Notes under the pieces: generated by a model
What the model was told of the DNA's origin: nothing
The model's input: only the letters and a program-made list of their open reading frames with translations
The model's database searches: none
Position numbers and translations under genes: made by a program
NCBI GenBank assembly: GCA_035298385.1
Contig: DATGYC010000023.1
Span: 1-13,865, forward strand
Direction of reading: 5' to 3'
Source: DATGYC01 sp035298385
GTDB taxonomy: Bacteria; Bacillota; Sulfobacillia; Symbiobacteriales; Symbiobacteriaceae
Length of the DNA stretch: 13,865 nt
In this document: piece by piece, positions 6,382-13,394 of the stretch
Position numbering within the stretch: position 1 is the stretch's first letter
How the letters are laid out: each line of letters opens with the position of its first letter

Positions 6382-6658
6382 TGATGACCCCCCTCTGCAG
6401 ATACTTCGCATAGGCGACCGTCCCCACAAAAGAGAGGACCGCTAAGACCAGCACATAGTCCAGGTAGGAGACCTCATCGAGCCAGATCGAGGAGGCGATG
6501 ATCAGCGACATCAGCAGCGTCGAGAGTGCATCGGCCGCCACAACACGATCCGCCACCGTCGGGCCTAGAATCGCCCGCACAGCGACTAGCACCAGCGCAA
6601 CCGCAAGGCAACCAATTCCAACCCAGAGGGCGTAGCTGAACCAGAGGGGGTGTTCCAT
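6362..6658 (-). CDS. mrpF: Na+/H+ antiporter subunit MrpF
   Basis: 98-residue membrane subunit with three predicted spans (about 7-27, 36-56 and 62-82). The GPTVADRVVAADAL signature (32-45) with its conserved Asp residues is typical of MrpF. It belongs to the membrane arm of the Mrp complex; family studies show all seven subunits are needed for antiport. The ATG overlaps the mrpE stop by one base (TGATG), so translation is coupled. Length matches the family. Confidence 0.93.
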   Translation of the reverse strand: MEHPLWFSYALWVGIGCLAVALVLVAVRAILGPTVADRVVAADALSTLLMSLIIASSIWLDEVSYLDYVLVLAVLSFVGTVAYAKYLQRGVIIERDVD

Positions 6659-7170
6659 CAGCGTAGCACCTCCATGATCATCTGTTCGAACTGGCGCGGC
6701 GCCGCCAGGGCGCCCTCTTCATCTGATGCGTCGATGCAGTGGATGTAGAGCCACTCCCGGTCCGCCGAGCACTCGATCGAGATCGTCCCCGGCGTCAGCG
6801 TAATCAGTGCCGCCAGGAGCGAGATCTGCCCCGAGCTCTTCCCGGTCAGCCGCATCCCGATGATCCCCGGCGTCAGCCGCTCCTTGATGCGCGGCCGCAG
6901 AGCCATCAGCGCCACCTGGATATCAGCCTTCACGAGTTCGTAGCTGAAGTAGCCCAGCAGCTTGACCAGCGCCCAGAGCCACCGGCCAAGGTCACCCACC
7001 CCACGGAAGACCGGCCGGTCGTGCGGCTCTACCGGCAACGGGAAGAGGGCCAGCACAATCAGCGCCATCAGCAGGCCCCAGACGAACTCCCCGAAGGTGA
7101 AGGTCCCCTGCAACCCCATCCAGAGCACGGCGAGGGCGACGAGGAGCACGGGACGAAGGACTCGCTTCAT
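6658..7170 (-). CDS. mrpE: Na+/H+ antiporter subunit MrpE
   Basis: 170-residue subunit of the Mrp complex. The N-terminus holds two to three hydrophobic spans (about 5-45 and 65-85), followed by a soluble domain with ITLTPGTISIE (about 126-136), the conserved MrpE motif. ATG at 7170 was chosen because GGGGAGG is 9 nt upstream. The adjacent GTG at 7173 would add one residue and cannot be excluded. It starts 6 nt after the mrpD stop and overlaps mrpF by one base. Confidence 0.93.
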   Translation of the reverse strand: MKRVLRPVLLVALAVLWMGLQGTFTFGEFVWGLLMALIVLALFPLPVEPHDRPVFRGVGDLGRWLWALVKLLGYFSYELVKADIQVALMALRPRIKERLTPGIIGMRLTGKSSGQISLLAALITLTPGTISIECSADREWLYIHCIDASDEEGALAAPRQFEQMIMEVLR

Positions 7171-7176
7171 CACTCC

Positions 7177-8655
7177 CTACCTCCCCATCACCGCTTGGAT
7201 ATAGATCGACGGATCCGCCAACTGTTGCGCTGCCGCCGCGACGTACCGGTAGACCGGCCCCGCGCCGACACCCGCCCCGAAGATCAGCACCAGCAAGAGG
7301 ACGGCCGGGGCCAGCATCGCCCGGTAGTTCGGCACAGCCCGCCGCTCGCCCATCGGCTCACCCCAGAAGCCACGCCGGAAGAGCTGGACCATGCCGAAGA
7401 GCGTCAGCAGGCCCGTCAGAAGCGCTACCCCGCCTAGCACGTACGAACCCTGGGCGAAGGCCTCACGCAGCAGGGCGAACTTGGCGAAGAAGCCAGCGAA
7501 GGGCGGGATGCCTGCCATCGCAAAGCTAAAGCCGAGGAAGAGGTAGCCGAGGCCCGGATGGGAGCCAAAGAGCCCGCGGAAGCCAGACAATGCCGTCGTC
7601 CCAGTCACCGCCTCGATCACGCCCGCCAGCAGGAAGAGCCCTGCGATCACCAGCACATGGTTGGCGATGTAGAAGAGGGCGCCCGCCAGGCCAGACTCCG
7701 TTCCAAGGGCCAGGCCCATCACCATGTAGCCCACATGGCTGATCAACTGGTAGCAGAGGGCGAGCTTCACATCCTTGGACCCAATCGCACCAGCAATGCC
7801 GAGCAGCATCGTCCCGCCGACCAGCACCAGCAGGATCGGCTTGAAGAAGGCCGGATCGTGGTTGAAGATCAGGGTCATCACCCGAATCAGCGCGTAGACG
7901 CCCACCTTGGTCAGCATCGAGGCGAAGATCGCTGCCACTGCTGGTGACGCCTGCCGGTAGGCGCCCGGCAGCCAGACGAAGAGCGGAAAGAGGGCGCCCT
8001 TCATGCCGAAGGTGAGCAGGAAGAGCACACCGACGAGGGTGATGATCGGCTCATCATGGACCTGGGCGACCTTGGCCGCCACATCCGCCATGTTGAGCGA
8101 TGCCGTGCTCGAGTAGAGCAGCGTGATCGCCAGCAGGAAGAGCGTCGAGGCGATCACGTTCAGCACGAGATACTTGAAGCCCTCTCGCAACTGCCCGGGC
8201 GCCCCACCCAGCGTCGCCAGGAAGTAGGAGGCGATCAGCATCACCTCAAAGGCGACGTAGAGGTTGAACAGGTCCCCGGTCACAAAGGAGAGGTTGATCC
8301 CGACCAAAAGGAACTGCGTCAGCGGATAGTAGAAGAAGCGCTCCCGCCCGGCATCCAGCGAGTGCATGCCGAACCAGACGGCCAGGAGGCTGGCCAGGCT
8401 GGAGAGGACGAGCATCATCGCCCCGAAGAGATCGACGGCGAGGGTGATGCCGAACGGCGCCTTCCAGGCGGAGGCGAAGCCGACCTGGATGCCGCTGCTC
8501 CAGACCCGATTGGCGAGGAAGAGGGCCAGTCCGAGCCCCACCACCAGGGAGAGCAGCGCGATCACCCGCTGCAGGCGTAGCCTGCCATGCAGAAAGAGGA
8601 GCAAGATCCCGGTTGTCAGGGGCAGGAGGACCGGGAGGACGACCAGGTTACTCAT
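7177..8655 (-). CDS. mrpD: Na+/H+ antiporter subunit MrpD (NuoM/N-like)
   Basis: 492-residue polytopic membrane protein of the proton-conducting antiporter family related to complex I subunits. The TM5 glutamate is Glu137 (FNLYVAFEVML) and the TM7 lysine is Lys219 (FGMKGALFP), the same positions reported as functionally essential in Bacillus MrpD. The segment FPLFVWLPGAYRQASPAVAA and the lysine in MLTKVGVYALIR complete the signature. About 14 hydrophobic segments are visible. The ATG overlaps the mrpC stop by 8 nt and has GAGGAG 5 nt upstream. This subunit, with MrpA, is the likely ion-translocating core. Confidence 0.96.
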   Translation of the reverse strand: MSNLVVLPVLLPLTTGILLLFLHGRLRLQRVIALLSLVVGLGLALFLANRVWSSGIQVGFASAWKAPFGITLAVDLFGAMMLVLSSLASLLAVWFGMHSLDAGRERFFYYPLTQFLLVGINLSFVTGDLFNLYVAFEVMLIASYFLATLGGAPGQLREGFKYLVLNVIASTLFLLAITLLYSSTASLNMADVAAKVAQVHDEPIITLVGVLFLLTFGMKGALFPLFVWLPGAYRQASPAVAAIFASMLTKVGVYALIRVMTLIFNHDPAFFKPILLVLVGGTMLLGIAGAIGSKDVKLALCYQLISHVGYMVMGLALGTESGLAGALFYIANHVLVIAGLFLLAGVIEAVTGTTALSGFRGLFGSHPGLGYLFLGFSFAMAGIPPFAGFFAKFALLREAFAQGSYVLGGVALLTGLLTLFGMVQLFRRGFWGEPMGERRAVPNYRAMLAPAVLLLVLIFGAGVGAGPVYRYVAAAAQQLADPSIYIQAVMGR

Positions 8656-9046
8656 CGTGCTCCTCGCCTCGCAGTTCGTAGAGATTATCCGTGCCGTGCT
8701 CCTGCACCGTCCGGTAGCCCAGGACGAAGAGGAAGGCGGTCACGGCGAAGCCGATCACGATCGCCGTCAGGATCAGCGCCTGCGGGACCGGATCAGCATA
8801 GACCGGGGGGGAACCTCCGAGGACATTGCCGTTTGGGCCCCGCAGGAGGTTCCCCCCCGCTAGGGCGCCCTCCACCAGGATCGGCGCCTGGCCCCGCTTA
8901 AGCAGGCCGGTCGACATCAGCATCATGTTCAGGCCGTAGGAGATCAAGGAGGCGCCCAGGATCACCCGGATGATGTTCCGGGTCAGGAGCAGGTAGGCCC
9001 CGATGCCGAAGAGGAGCGCCACCGCCAAAGCTGTCAGGAGTTCCAA
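8648..9046 (-). CDS. mrpC: Na+/H+ antiporter subunit MrpC (NuoK-like) with in-frame palindromic insert
   Basis: 132-residue NuoK-like membrane subunit with three spans: about 5-24, 29-48 and 88-113. TTG at 9046 is chosen as start: it lies one base after the mrpB stop, has GGGAGG 9 nt upstream, and the family homology begins there. An open frame back to 9097 encodes only Arg-rich residues. The conserved DPVPQALILTAIVIGF follows the TM2-TM3 loop. That loop is long and Gly/Pro/Asn-rich (GGNLLRGPNGNVLGGSPP) and corresponds exactly to a 54-nt palindrome at 8805-8858. From memory, Bacillus MrpC lacks this stretch and is about 113 residues. The insert keeps frame, so the protein is probably functional. 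Confidence 0.92.
   Translation of the reverse strand: MELLTALAVALLFGIGAYLLLTRNIIRVILGASLISYGLNMMLMSTGLLKRGQAPILVEGALAGGNLLRGPNGNVLGGSPPVYADPVPQALILTAIVIGFAVTAFLFVLGYRTVQEHGTDNLYELRGEEHDE
8805..8858 (-). repeat. Palindromic element, copy 2 (in frame inside mrpC)
   Basis: GGGGGGGAACCTCC (8805-8818) and GGAGGTTCCCCCCC (8845-8858) are perfect 14-bp inverted arms around a 26-nt loop. The segment TTTGGGCCCCGCAGGAG (8832-8848) is identical to the rRNA-leader element at 293-309. The total of 54 nt equals 18 codons and preserves the mrpC reading frame. Stem sequences differ between copies while the loop-side core is conserved. A GGGCGCCC octamer follows both copies within a few bases. Confidence 0.7.
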
Positions 9047-9047
9047 C

Positions 9048-9536
9048 TTAGCCCGCCTCCCCCTCTCCCGCCGAGTTGGCACCCAGTTCGGCCTCACCCG
9101 AGATCTGCTGGTCCGCCGACTTTTCAGAGGCGATCGAGAGAATGATCGACTTCAGGGCGCCCACCACGACGAAGAAGACCCCCAGATCGAAGAGTGCCGC
9201 CGTCGCCCACTCGGACTTGCCGATGATTGGCGGGTAGAGATAGCCAAACGTATGATCCATGAAAGCGTGGCCAACGAGCATCGGCCCAATGACGGTCGAG
9301 AGCGAGAGCGTCAGGCCGATCGCCGTCGTGATGTGGGGCGGGAGCGGGAAGAAGCGCTCCGCCTCCTTGATCCCAAAGGCCAGGCCCTGCAGCACGATCG
9401 CCGCAGCGACGATCAGACCCGCCGCGAAGCCGCCGCCCGGCTCCTGGTGCCCGCGCATGTAGATCCAGAGGGCGAGGAGCTTGATCACATAGAGCGAGGT
9501 CTGGACGATCGTCCGGAGGATCGGTGACTCGGTCAC
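9048..9536 (-). CDS. mrpB: Na+/H+ antiporter subunit MrpB
   Basis: 162-residue membrane subunit with about four spans and the family signature MRGHQEPGGGFAAGL (27-41). The C-terminal 25 residues form a charged Ser/Glu/Gly-rich tail not typical of the roughly 140-residue Bacillus protein. The GTG start overlaps the mrpA stop in a GTGA junction (9533-9536), with AGGGAGGGG upstream. The downstream gene mrpC begins one base after this stop. Confidence 0.94.
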   Translation of the reverse strand: MTESPILRTIVQTSLYVIKLLALWIYMRGHQEPGGGFAAGLIVAAAIVLQGLAFGIKEAERFFPLPPHITTAIGLTLSLSTVIGPMLVGHAFMDHTFGYLYPPIIGKSEWATAALFDLGVFFVVVGALKSIILSIASEKSADQQISGEAELGANSAGEGEAG

Positions 9537-11836
9537 TTGCGCTCCCCTCCCTTCGGCTGGCGCAGGCGGATCAAGGTAAAGATCGCCAGGCCCGCGATCG
9601 TCAGGACCGTGATCTCGAACATCGTGTCGAAGCCACGGAAGTCAGCGATGGTGACGTTGACGACGTTGTGGGCGCCACCGCCCTTGTAGGCGTTATCCAG
9701 GTAGAACTGGGCGATCTCTGGCTTGAAGATGCGATGCCCGTTGGCGAAGAGCGTGATCAATCCAGCTACTAGGCCCACACCAGTCGCCACGACCACGTTC
9801 ACATCCTGGATGCGGGGCGTGCGTGGGTAGACCTTCAGCTGCGGCAGGTGGGCGAAGACGACCAGGAAGAGGACGGTCGAGACGACCTCCACGACGAGCT
9901 GCGTGAGCGCCAGGTCGGGCGCCCGCATCAGGGCATACCAGAGCGCTGTCGGCATGCCGATCAACGTGATGGCGACCATCGCCGTCAGGCGGGTCCTGGC
10001 TCGAACGGTCAAGATGGCACCAGCGAGCATCAGCCCGATCAGGATCGCCTCATGCAGGGCGATCGGCGCGAGGTCAAGCTCACCAAACCGGATCCCCTTG
10101 TACCAGACCGTCCCGAGCACCGCGGCGATGATCACCACGAAGGTCGTGATCAGATAGTCCCGCAGGAGCCCGGTCATCTGCAGGCCATTCAAGCGCTTGG
10201 CGCCGCGCTCCACGTACTGCTCCTCCCACCAGAGGGCGTTGTAGAGCCGGTTCAGATGGAGGTTCTGCGGTGTCCAGCGGCGGAAGAGGTCCACCAGGGC
10301 GCCCCGCTGCGTGTAGAGTAGCGCCCCACCACCCAGAGCGGTGGCCGACATGATCAGCGCCGGCGAGACCCCATGGAAGCCGCCAACCTCAAGGCTGTAG
10401 CTGACGACCAGGGCCCCCGTCGCATCCGCCAAGATGCCGTAGACGAGCTCGGGCAGCACGCCGATCGCAATCGCCAGCAGAGCCAGCACCGCCGGGGCGG
10501 CCAGCATCAGCTTCGGCGCCTCATGCGGATGCTTAGGCAGATCCTCGGCGGGCTCGCCGAAGAAGACCTTGAGGACCAGGACCAAGCAGTAGAGCGTCGT
10601 CAGCATGGAGGCGAGCGTCGCCACGACGGCGCCCGTCAGGCCAAGCGGTGAGTGGTAGACCGCGTCCAGAAAGGCCTCCTTGGAGAGGAAGCCATTGAAG
10701 AGCGGCACACCGGCCATCGACGCGGCACCGATCGCCATCAGGACGGCGGAGACCGGCATCGCCTTGCGCAGGCCGGAGAGTCGCCGGATATCCCGCGTCC
10801 CGGTCTCATGGTCAATGATGCCGACCACCATGAAGAGAAGGCCCTTGAAGATGGCGTGGTTGAGCAGGTGGAAGACCCCGGCGCCCAACCCCTCGGACGT
10901 CCCAAGGCCGAAGAGCGACATGATCAGGCCGAGCTGTGAGACGGTCGAGAGCGCCAGGATCGCCTTCAGGTCGGTCTTCTGGAGGGCCAGGAAGGCACCG
11001 AGTGCCATCGTGAGCAACCCCACCGTCGAGACGATCGGGAGCCAATAGGGGTGGCTGGCGAAGAGCGGCCAGATCCGCCCGACCAGGAAGAGGCCAGCCT
11101 TGACCATCGTGGCCGAGTGCAGGTAGGCGGAGACCGGGGTCGGTGCCGCCATTGCGTCCGGCAGCCAGATGTGGAACGGGACCTGGGCAGACTTGGCGAA
11201 GGCGCCCAGCAGGATCAGCACCAGGGCGATTCCGGCGCTTGGGTGGGCGAGGATCGCCTCCTTCTGCGCGAGGAGGGCGCCCCACTCGTAGGTCCCGCCG
11301 ATCTGGCCCAGCAGCAGGATGCCGCCCAGCATGCAGAAGCCGCCGCCCACGGTCAGGAGGAGCGACTTGAGCGAGCCGTAGTTGCCGCCCAGCCCGGTCC
11401 ACCAGAAACCGATCAGCATAAAGGACGAGACGGAGGTCAGCTCCCAAAAGATGTAGAGCGTGACCAGATTGCCGGCCAGGACGACCCCCAGCATCGCGCC
11501 CATGAAGAGGAGCAGGTAGGTGTAGAACTTGCCTAGATCCTCCCGCTGGTCAAGGTACAGGATGCTGTAGAGCAGGACCAGCGAGCCGATTCCGGTGATC
11601 AGGTAGGCGAGCATCCTGCCCCAGCCATCTACCGCCACGGTCAGGTTGATCCCGAGTTGTGGGACCCACGGGAGCGTCGTTGACAGCCCTGCAGGGGTGA
11701 TGAGGACCAGGGCAAGCGCACCCAGGGCGACCACCAACGCTGCCCAGCCGAGTCTCCGTCGGAAGAGCGGGTAGAGTGGCATCATGACAAGGGCGCCCAG
11801 GAAGGGCCAGAAGATGGAAGCCAAGGCAAGGTTCAC
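9533..11836 (-). CDS. mrpA: Na+/H+ antiporter subunit MrpA (NuoL-like)
   Basis: 767-residue polytopic protein and largest Mrp subunit, exchanging cytoplasmic Na+ (or K+) for protons with its partners. The N-terminal two-thirds is NuoL-like: TM5 Glu132 (FWELTSVSS) and FAKSAQVPFHIWLPDAM (213-229, with Lys215), then PTPVSAYLHSATMVKAG (232-248). The C-terminal third is the MrpA/MrpB-like extension, ending with a GGGAHNVVNVTIADFRGFDT segment. GTG at 11836 is chosen because AAGGAGG lies 9 nt upstream; an ATG at 11890 lies inside the upstream terminator hairpin and adds an Arg-rich, non-membrane stretch. First gene of the operon. Length matches Bacillus MrpA. Confidence 0.96.
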   Translation of the reverse strand: MNLALASIFWPFLGALVMMPLYPLFRRRLGWAALVVALGALALVLITPAGLSTTLPWVPQLGINLTVAVDGWGRMLAYLITGIGSLVLLYSILYLDQREDLGKFYTYLLLFMGAMLGVVLAGNLVTLYIFWELTSVSSFMLIGFWWTGLGGNYGSLKSLLLTVGGGFCMLGGILLLGQIGGTYEWGALLAQKEAILAHPSAGIALVLILLGAFAKSAQVPFHIWLPDAMAAPTPVSAYLHSATMVKAGLFLVGRIWPLFASHPYWLPIVSTVGLLTMALGAFLALQKTDLKAILALSTVSQLGLIMSLFGLGTSEGLGAGVFHLLNHAIFKGLLFMVVGIIDHETGTRDIRRLSGLRKAMPVSAVLMAIGAASMAGVPLFNGFLSKEAFLDAVYHSPLGLTGAVVATLASMLTTLYCLVLVLKVFFGEPAEDLPKHPHEAPKLMLAAPAVLALLAIAIGVLPELVYGILADATGALVVSYSLEVGGFHGVSPALIMSATALGGGALLYTQRGALVDLFRRWTPQNLHLNRLYNALWWEEQYVERGAKRLNGLQMTGLLRDYLITTFVVIIAAVLGTVWYKGIRFGELDLAPIALHEAILIGLMLAGAILTVRARTRLTAMVAITLIGMPTALWYALMRAPDLALTQLVVEVVSTVLFLVVFAHLPQLKVYPRTPRIQDVNVVVATGVGLVAGLITLFANGHRIFKPEIAQFYLDNAYKGGGAHNVVNVTIADFRGFDTMFEITVLTIAGLAIFTLIRLRQPKGGERK

Positions 11837-11878
11837 GCGGTCTCCCCTCCTTCTGCTACTAAGGTACCGCAACCAAGC

Positions 11879-11921
11879 AAAAAAACCCATCTACGCCTGC
11901 CCCGCAGGCGTAGATGGGTTT
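11879..11921 (-). terminator. Strong intrinsic terminator in front of mrpA
   Basis: An 18-bp perfect stem, AAACCCATCTACGCCTGC (11883-11900) with its complement (11904-11921), has a 3-nt loop. On the minus strand it is followed by seven T's (11885-11879). It lies 43 nt before the mrpA GTG and 170 nt after the esterase stop. It either ends the upstream transcript or acts as an attenuator for mrp. Confidence 0.9.
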
Positions 11922-12047
11922 GAGACGGGCACACACTACCCGAACGTTCTCGGGTGAGATAGCCTGGTGGGCGCTTCTCAGACGACCGGCGCCCTGCCGC
12001 CCCACTTCGTGAGGTGTCTCGGTTCTCCCGCAGATTAAGTTGTCTCA
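11921..12047 (-). ncRNA. Candidate structured leader RNA (riboswitch-like) of the mrp operon
   Basis: On the minus strand, TGAGAC (12042-12047) pairs with GTCTCA (11921-11926) as a closing stem abutting the terminator. Inside are three hairpins: CCTCAC-GAA-GTGGGG (12000-12014), GGGCGC/GCGCCC with a 14-nt loop (11969-11994) and ACCCGA/TCGGGT (11938-11955). Closing stem, junction, terminator and membrane-transport operon is the layout of a transcription-terminating riboswitch. I could not match it to a class I know. It may instead be an esterase 3' UTR. Confidence 0.4.
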
Positions 12048-12050
12048 CTG

Positions 12051-12080
12051 ATCTTAGACGATATTGCGGTGGTTCGTCTA
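12051..12080 (-). promoter_or_regulatory. Candidate mrp promoter inside an inverted repeat
   Basis: The minus strand has TAGACG (12075-12080), an 18-bp spacer and TAAGAT (12051-12056), each 4/6 to consensus. The perfect 7-bp inverted repeat TAGACGA/TCGTCTA (12055-12061 with 12074-12080) overlaps both boxes and could be an operator. The predicted start near 12044 coincides with the 5' end of the leader's closing stem. Confidence 0.4.
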
Positions 12081-12091
12081 GCGAGAGCATT

Positions 12092-12841
12092 TCAACGGTC
12101 TCGCTTGGCGGTGAGGAAGGTCTGAATCTGCTGGAACAACTCCTCCCGCCCGGGTTCCAGGGCCAGGAAGTGACGGCGCTTGGGCAGCATGATCTGCTGC
12201 TTCACCACCGAGCTTACCTCGTGGTAGAGCGTGGCCGCACTGTCCAGAGCGATCACCCGGTCCTGCTCCCCCTGGACGATCAGAATCGGCTGGCGGATTC
12301 GAGGCAGCAAGCGCCGCACCCGGCTCTTCATGCGCAGGAACTGATGGATGGCCGAGACCGGGTAGAAGTCGTAGTTCTGCACCTGCCGGGCGATCTCCGG
12401 ATTCGAGACCCGGGCCGGGTAGTCTCGCACAAAGAAGCGCAGCACTGGGACCAAGGACTGGCGCCAATCACTCATCTTGACCGGGCTGGCCAGGGTCGTG
12501 ACGGTGGTGATCCCCTCATGGTGGGCTGCCAGATGGAGGGCGACGATCGAGCCCATGGAGAAGCCGATCACGTGCACGACTGGATGATGGGCCTGTAACC
12601 GCTTCAGTTCGGCCTCACCCGCCTGGACCCAGTCCTGGTAGCGCACCTTGCGGAGTTCTTCCGGATGCGTGCCGTGGCCGGGCAGAAGTGGGGCCGAGAT
12701 CGTGAAGCCGGCCCGACCGAGGAACTCGGCCAGGGGGCGGATCTCAGCGGGAGAGCCGGCCAGTCCATGCAGGATGAGCACGGCCTCTGGGCCACCGGCG
12801 ATCTGAATCGGCGCTGGGCGCCGCATGTGGAACTGTGCCAT
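12092..12841 (-). CDS. est: Alpha/beta-hydrolase carboxylesterase, Est30/YvaK type
   Basis: 249-residue cytoplasmic esterase that hydrolyses short acyl esters. The alpha/beta-hydrolase features are HGLAGSP (25-31, oxyanion hole), the nucleophile elbow GFSMGS (Ser95), Asp194 in GEQDRV and His224 in RRHFLALEPGREE. The last segment closely resembles that of Bacillus/Geobacillus Est30. The ATG start is preceded by a weak AGGTG-type site. It follows secG in the same direction, the pairing also seen in Bacilli (secG-est-rnr-smpB), but here rnr and smpB do not follow and the mrp operon does. A hairpin terminator lies between secG and this gene. The natural substrate is unknown. Confidence 0.9.
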   Translation of the reverse strand: MAQFHMRRPAPIQIAGGPEAVLILHGLAGSPAEIRPLAEFLGRAGFTISAPLLPGHGTHPEELRKVRYQDWVQAGEAELKRLQAHHPVVHVIGFSMGSIVALHLAAHHEGITTVTTLASPVKMSDWRQSLVPVLRFFVRDYPARVSNPEIARQVQNYDFYPVSAIHQFLRMKSRVRRLLPRIRQPILIVQGEQDRVIALDSAATLYHEVSSVVKQQIMLPKRRHFLALEPGREELFQQIQTFLTAKRDR

Positions 12842-12877
12842 GAGCGGAACACACCTACCACTTCAAACTAACGTACA

Positions 12878-12907
12878 AAAAGCCGAGCCGTCAGTGGCTC
12901 GGCTTTT
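12878..12907. terminator. Intrinsic terminator after secG
   Basis: AAAAGCCGAGCC (12878-12889) pairs perfectly with GGCTCGGCTTTT (12896-12907) around a 6-nt loop, with T-runs on either strand. It lies 13 nt after the secG stop and 36 nt before the esterase start. Esterase expression may depend on read-through. Confidence 0.85.
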
Positions 12908-12920
12908 GCAGTTGACTGGA

Positions 12921-13145
12921 TTACCGGTTCTGGATCCAGACGATCGCGATGTTCAGGGCCAGGAAAATGAGAGCAAGAATGGTGGTAAACCGGGAGAAGA
13001 GCTCGTCCCGCCCCTTCTTCTTGCTGAAGGTCGTCTCCACACCGCCCGCAACGGCACCGAGGCCGGCAGACTTGCCCTCTTGGGCCAGCACAGAGGCGAC
13101 TAAGCCAACAGCCGCAATCACGTAGAGCACAATCAGGAAGGTCAC
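12921..13145 (-). CDS. secG: Preprotein translocase subunit SecG
   Basis: 74-residue membrane protein of the SecYEG channel that aids SecA-driven export. It has two hydrophobic spans (about 2-21 and 53-72) linked by the Gly/Lys-rich loop LAQEGKSAGLGAVAGG (20-35) and TTFSKKKGRDE, a pattern characteristic of SecG. Length matches the family. The start is GTG with GAGGAGG 10 nt upstream; the spacer contains a GGCGA-A-TCGCC dyad (13146-13156) that could fold near the start. It has a strong promoter at 13181-13209 and its own terminator. Confidence 0.95.
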   Translation of the reverse strand: MTFLIVLYVIAAVGLVASVLAQEGKSAGLGAVAGGVETTFSKKKGRDELFSRFTTILALIFLALNIAIVWIQNR

Positions 13146-13180
13146 GGCGAATCGCCCTCCTCGGTCGTTTAAGCCATTCG

Positions 13181-13209
13181 ATTATACCACAGGGGCAGGA
13201 GTCCGACAA
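13181..13209 (-). promoter_or_regulatory. secG promoter
   Basis: The minus strand has TTGTCG (13204-13209), a 17-bp spacer and a perfect TATAAT (13181-13186), about 36 bp before the secG start. Confidence 0.8.
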
Positions 13210-13352
13210 CTTCCGATGTGATCTACCTGCGATGCAACTTCTATCGTGCTCTGGGCGCCCGCCCGAGACCATCTTTTGCTGGGAGTCGTATAGCCGGTCG
13301 CCGTTCGGGCACTATTGATAATGACTCTCGACGGTGGCCGATCAAAGGGAGA
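13210..13352. other. Intergenic stretch with no gene seen
   Basis: Together with its flanking promoter and terminator, this is the longest gap right of the mrp leader. It holds one GGGCGCCC octamer (13253-13260) and a possible bulged stem GCCCGAGACC with GGTC...TCGGGC. No tRNA, supported reading frame or clear promoter was found. Confidence 0.5.
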
Positions 13353-13380
13353 CGGGAGCACCACCGGAATGGCGCTCCCG
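13353..13380 (-). terminator. Terminator after the DUF1540 gene
   Basis: CGGGAGC (13353-13359) pairs with GCTCCCG (13374-13380), extended inside by CCA/TGG around a CCGGAA loop. The minus strand continues TCTCCCTTTG, a weak U-tract. It lies 14 nt after the stop codon. Confidence 0.65.
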
Positions 13381-13394
13381 CTCATGTGGATGAC

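Noticed and set aside
6382..6429. Extension of mrpG to codons at 6411 or 6429
   Set aside because: There is no Shine-Dalgarno and no family-like sequence. The TTG at 6381 has AGAGGGGGG just upstream.
6739..7437. Long plus-strand frame opposite mrpE/mrpD, and similar long frames opposite mrpD, mrpA, pckA and htrA
   Set aside because: They are antisense shadows of strongly supported genes, rich in Arg, Gln, His and Pro, as expected from GC-rich wobble positions. None shows a domain.
9047..9097. Extension of mrpC to 9097
   Set aside because: It would overlap mrpB by 50 nt with Arg-rich residues. The TTG at 9046 follows the mrpB stop directly and has a good Shine-Dalgarno.
11837..11890. Extension of mrpA to an upstream ATG at 11890
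   Set aside because: The codons fall within the terminator hairpin and U-tract and encode an Arg/Ser-rich stretch. The GTG at 11836 has AAGGAGG at ideal spacing and fits the family start.
11921..12047. Assignment of the mrp leader as a TPP (CTGAGA present) or ydaO c-di-AMP riboswitch
   Set aside because: A CTGAGA string and loosely similar GGGAGAACC and CCAGGCTA strings occur, but the companion conserved elements of either class are missing or out of order. It is kept only as an unassigned structured leader.
13210..13352. Possible tRNA or small RNA with a GTTCG string
   Set aside because: No cloverleaf with acceptor, D and anticodon arms can be drawn. The bulged stem seen there is not sufficient evidence for an RNA gene.
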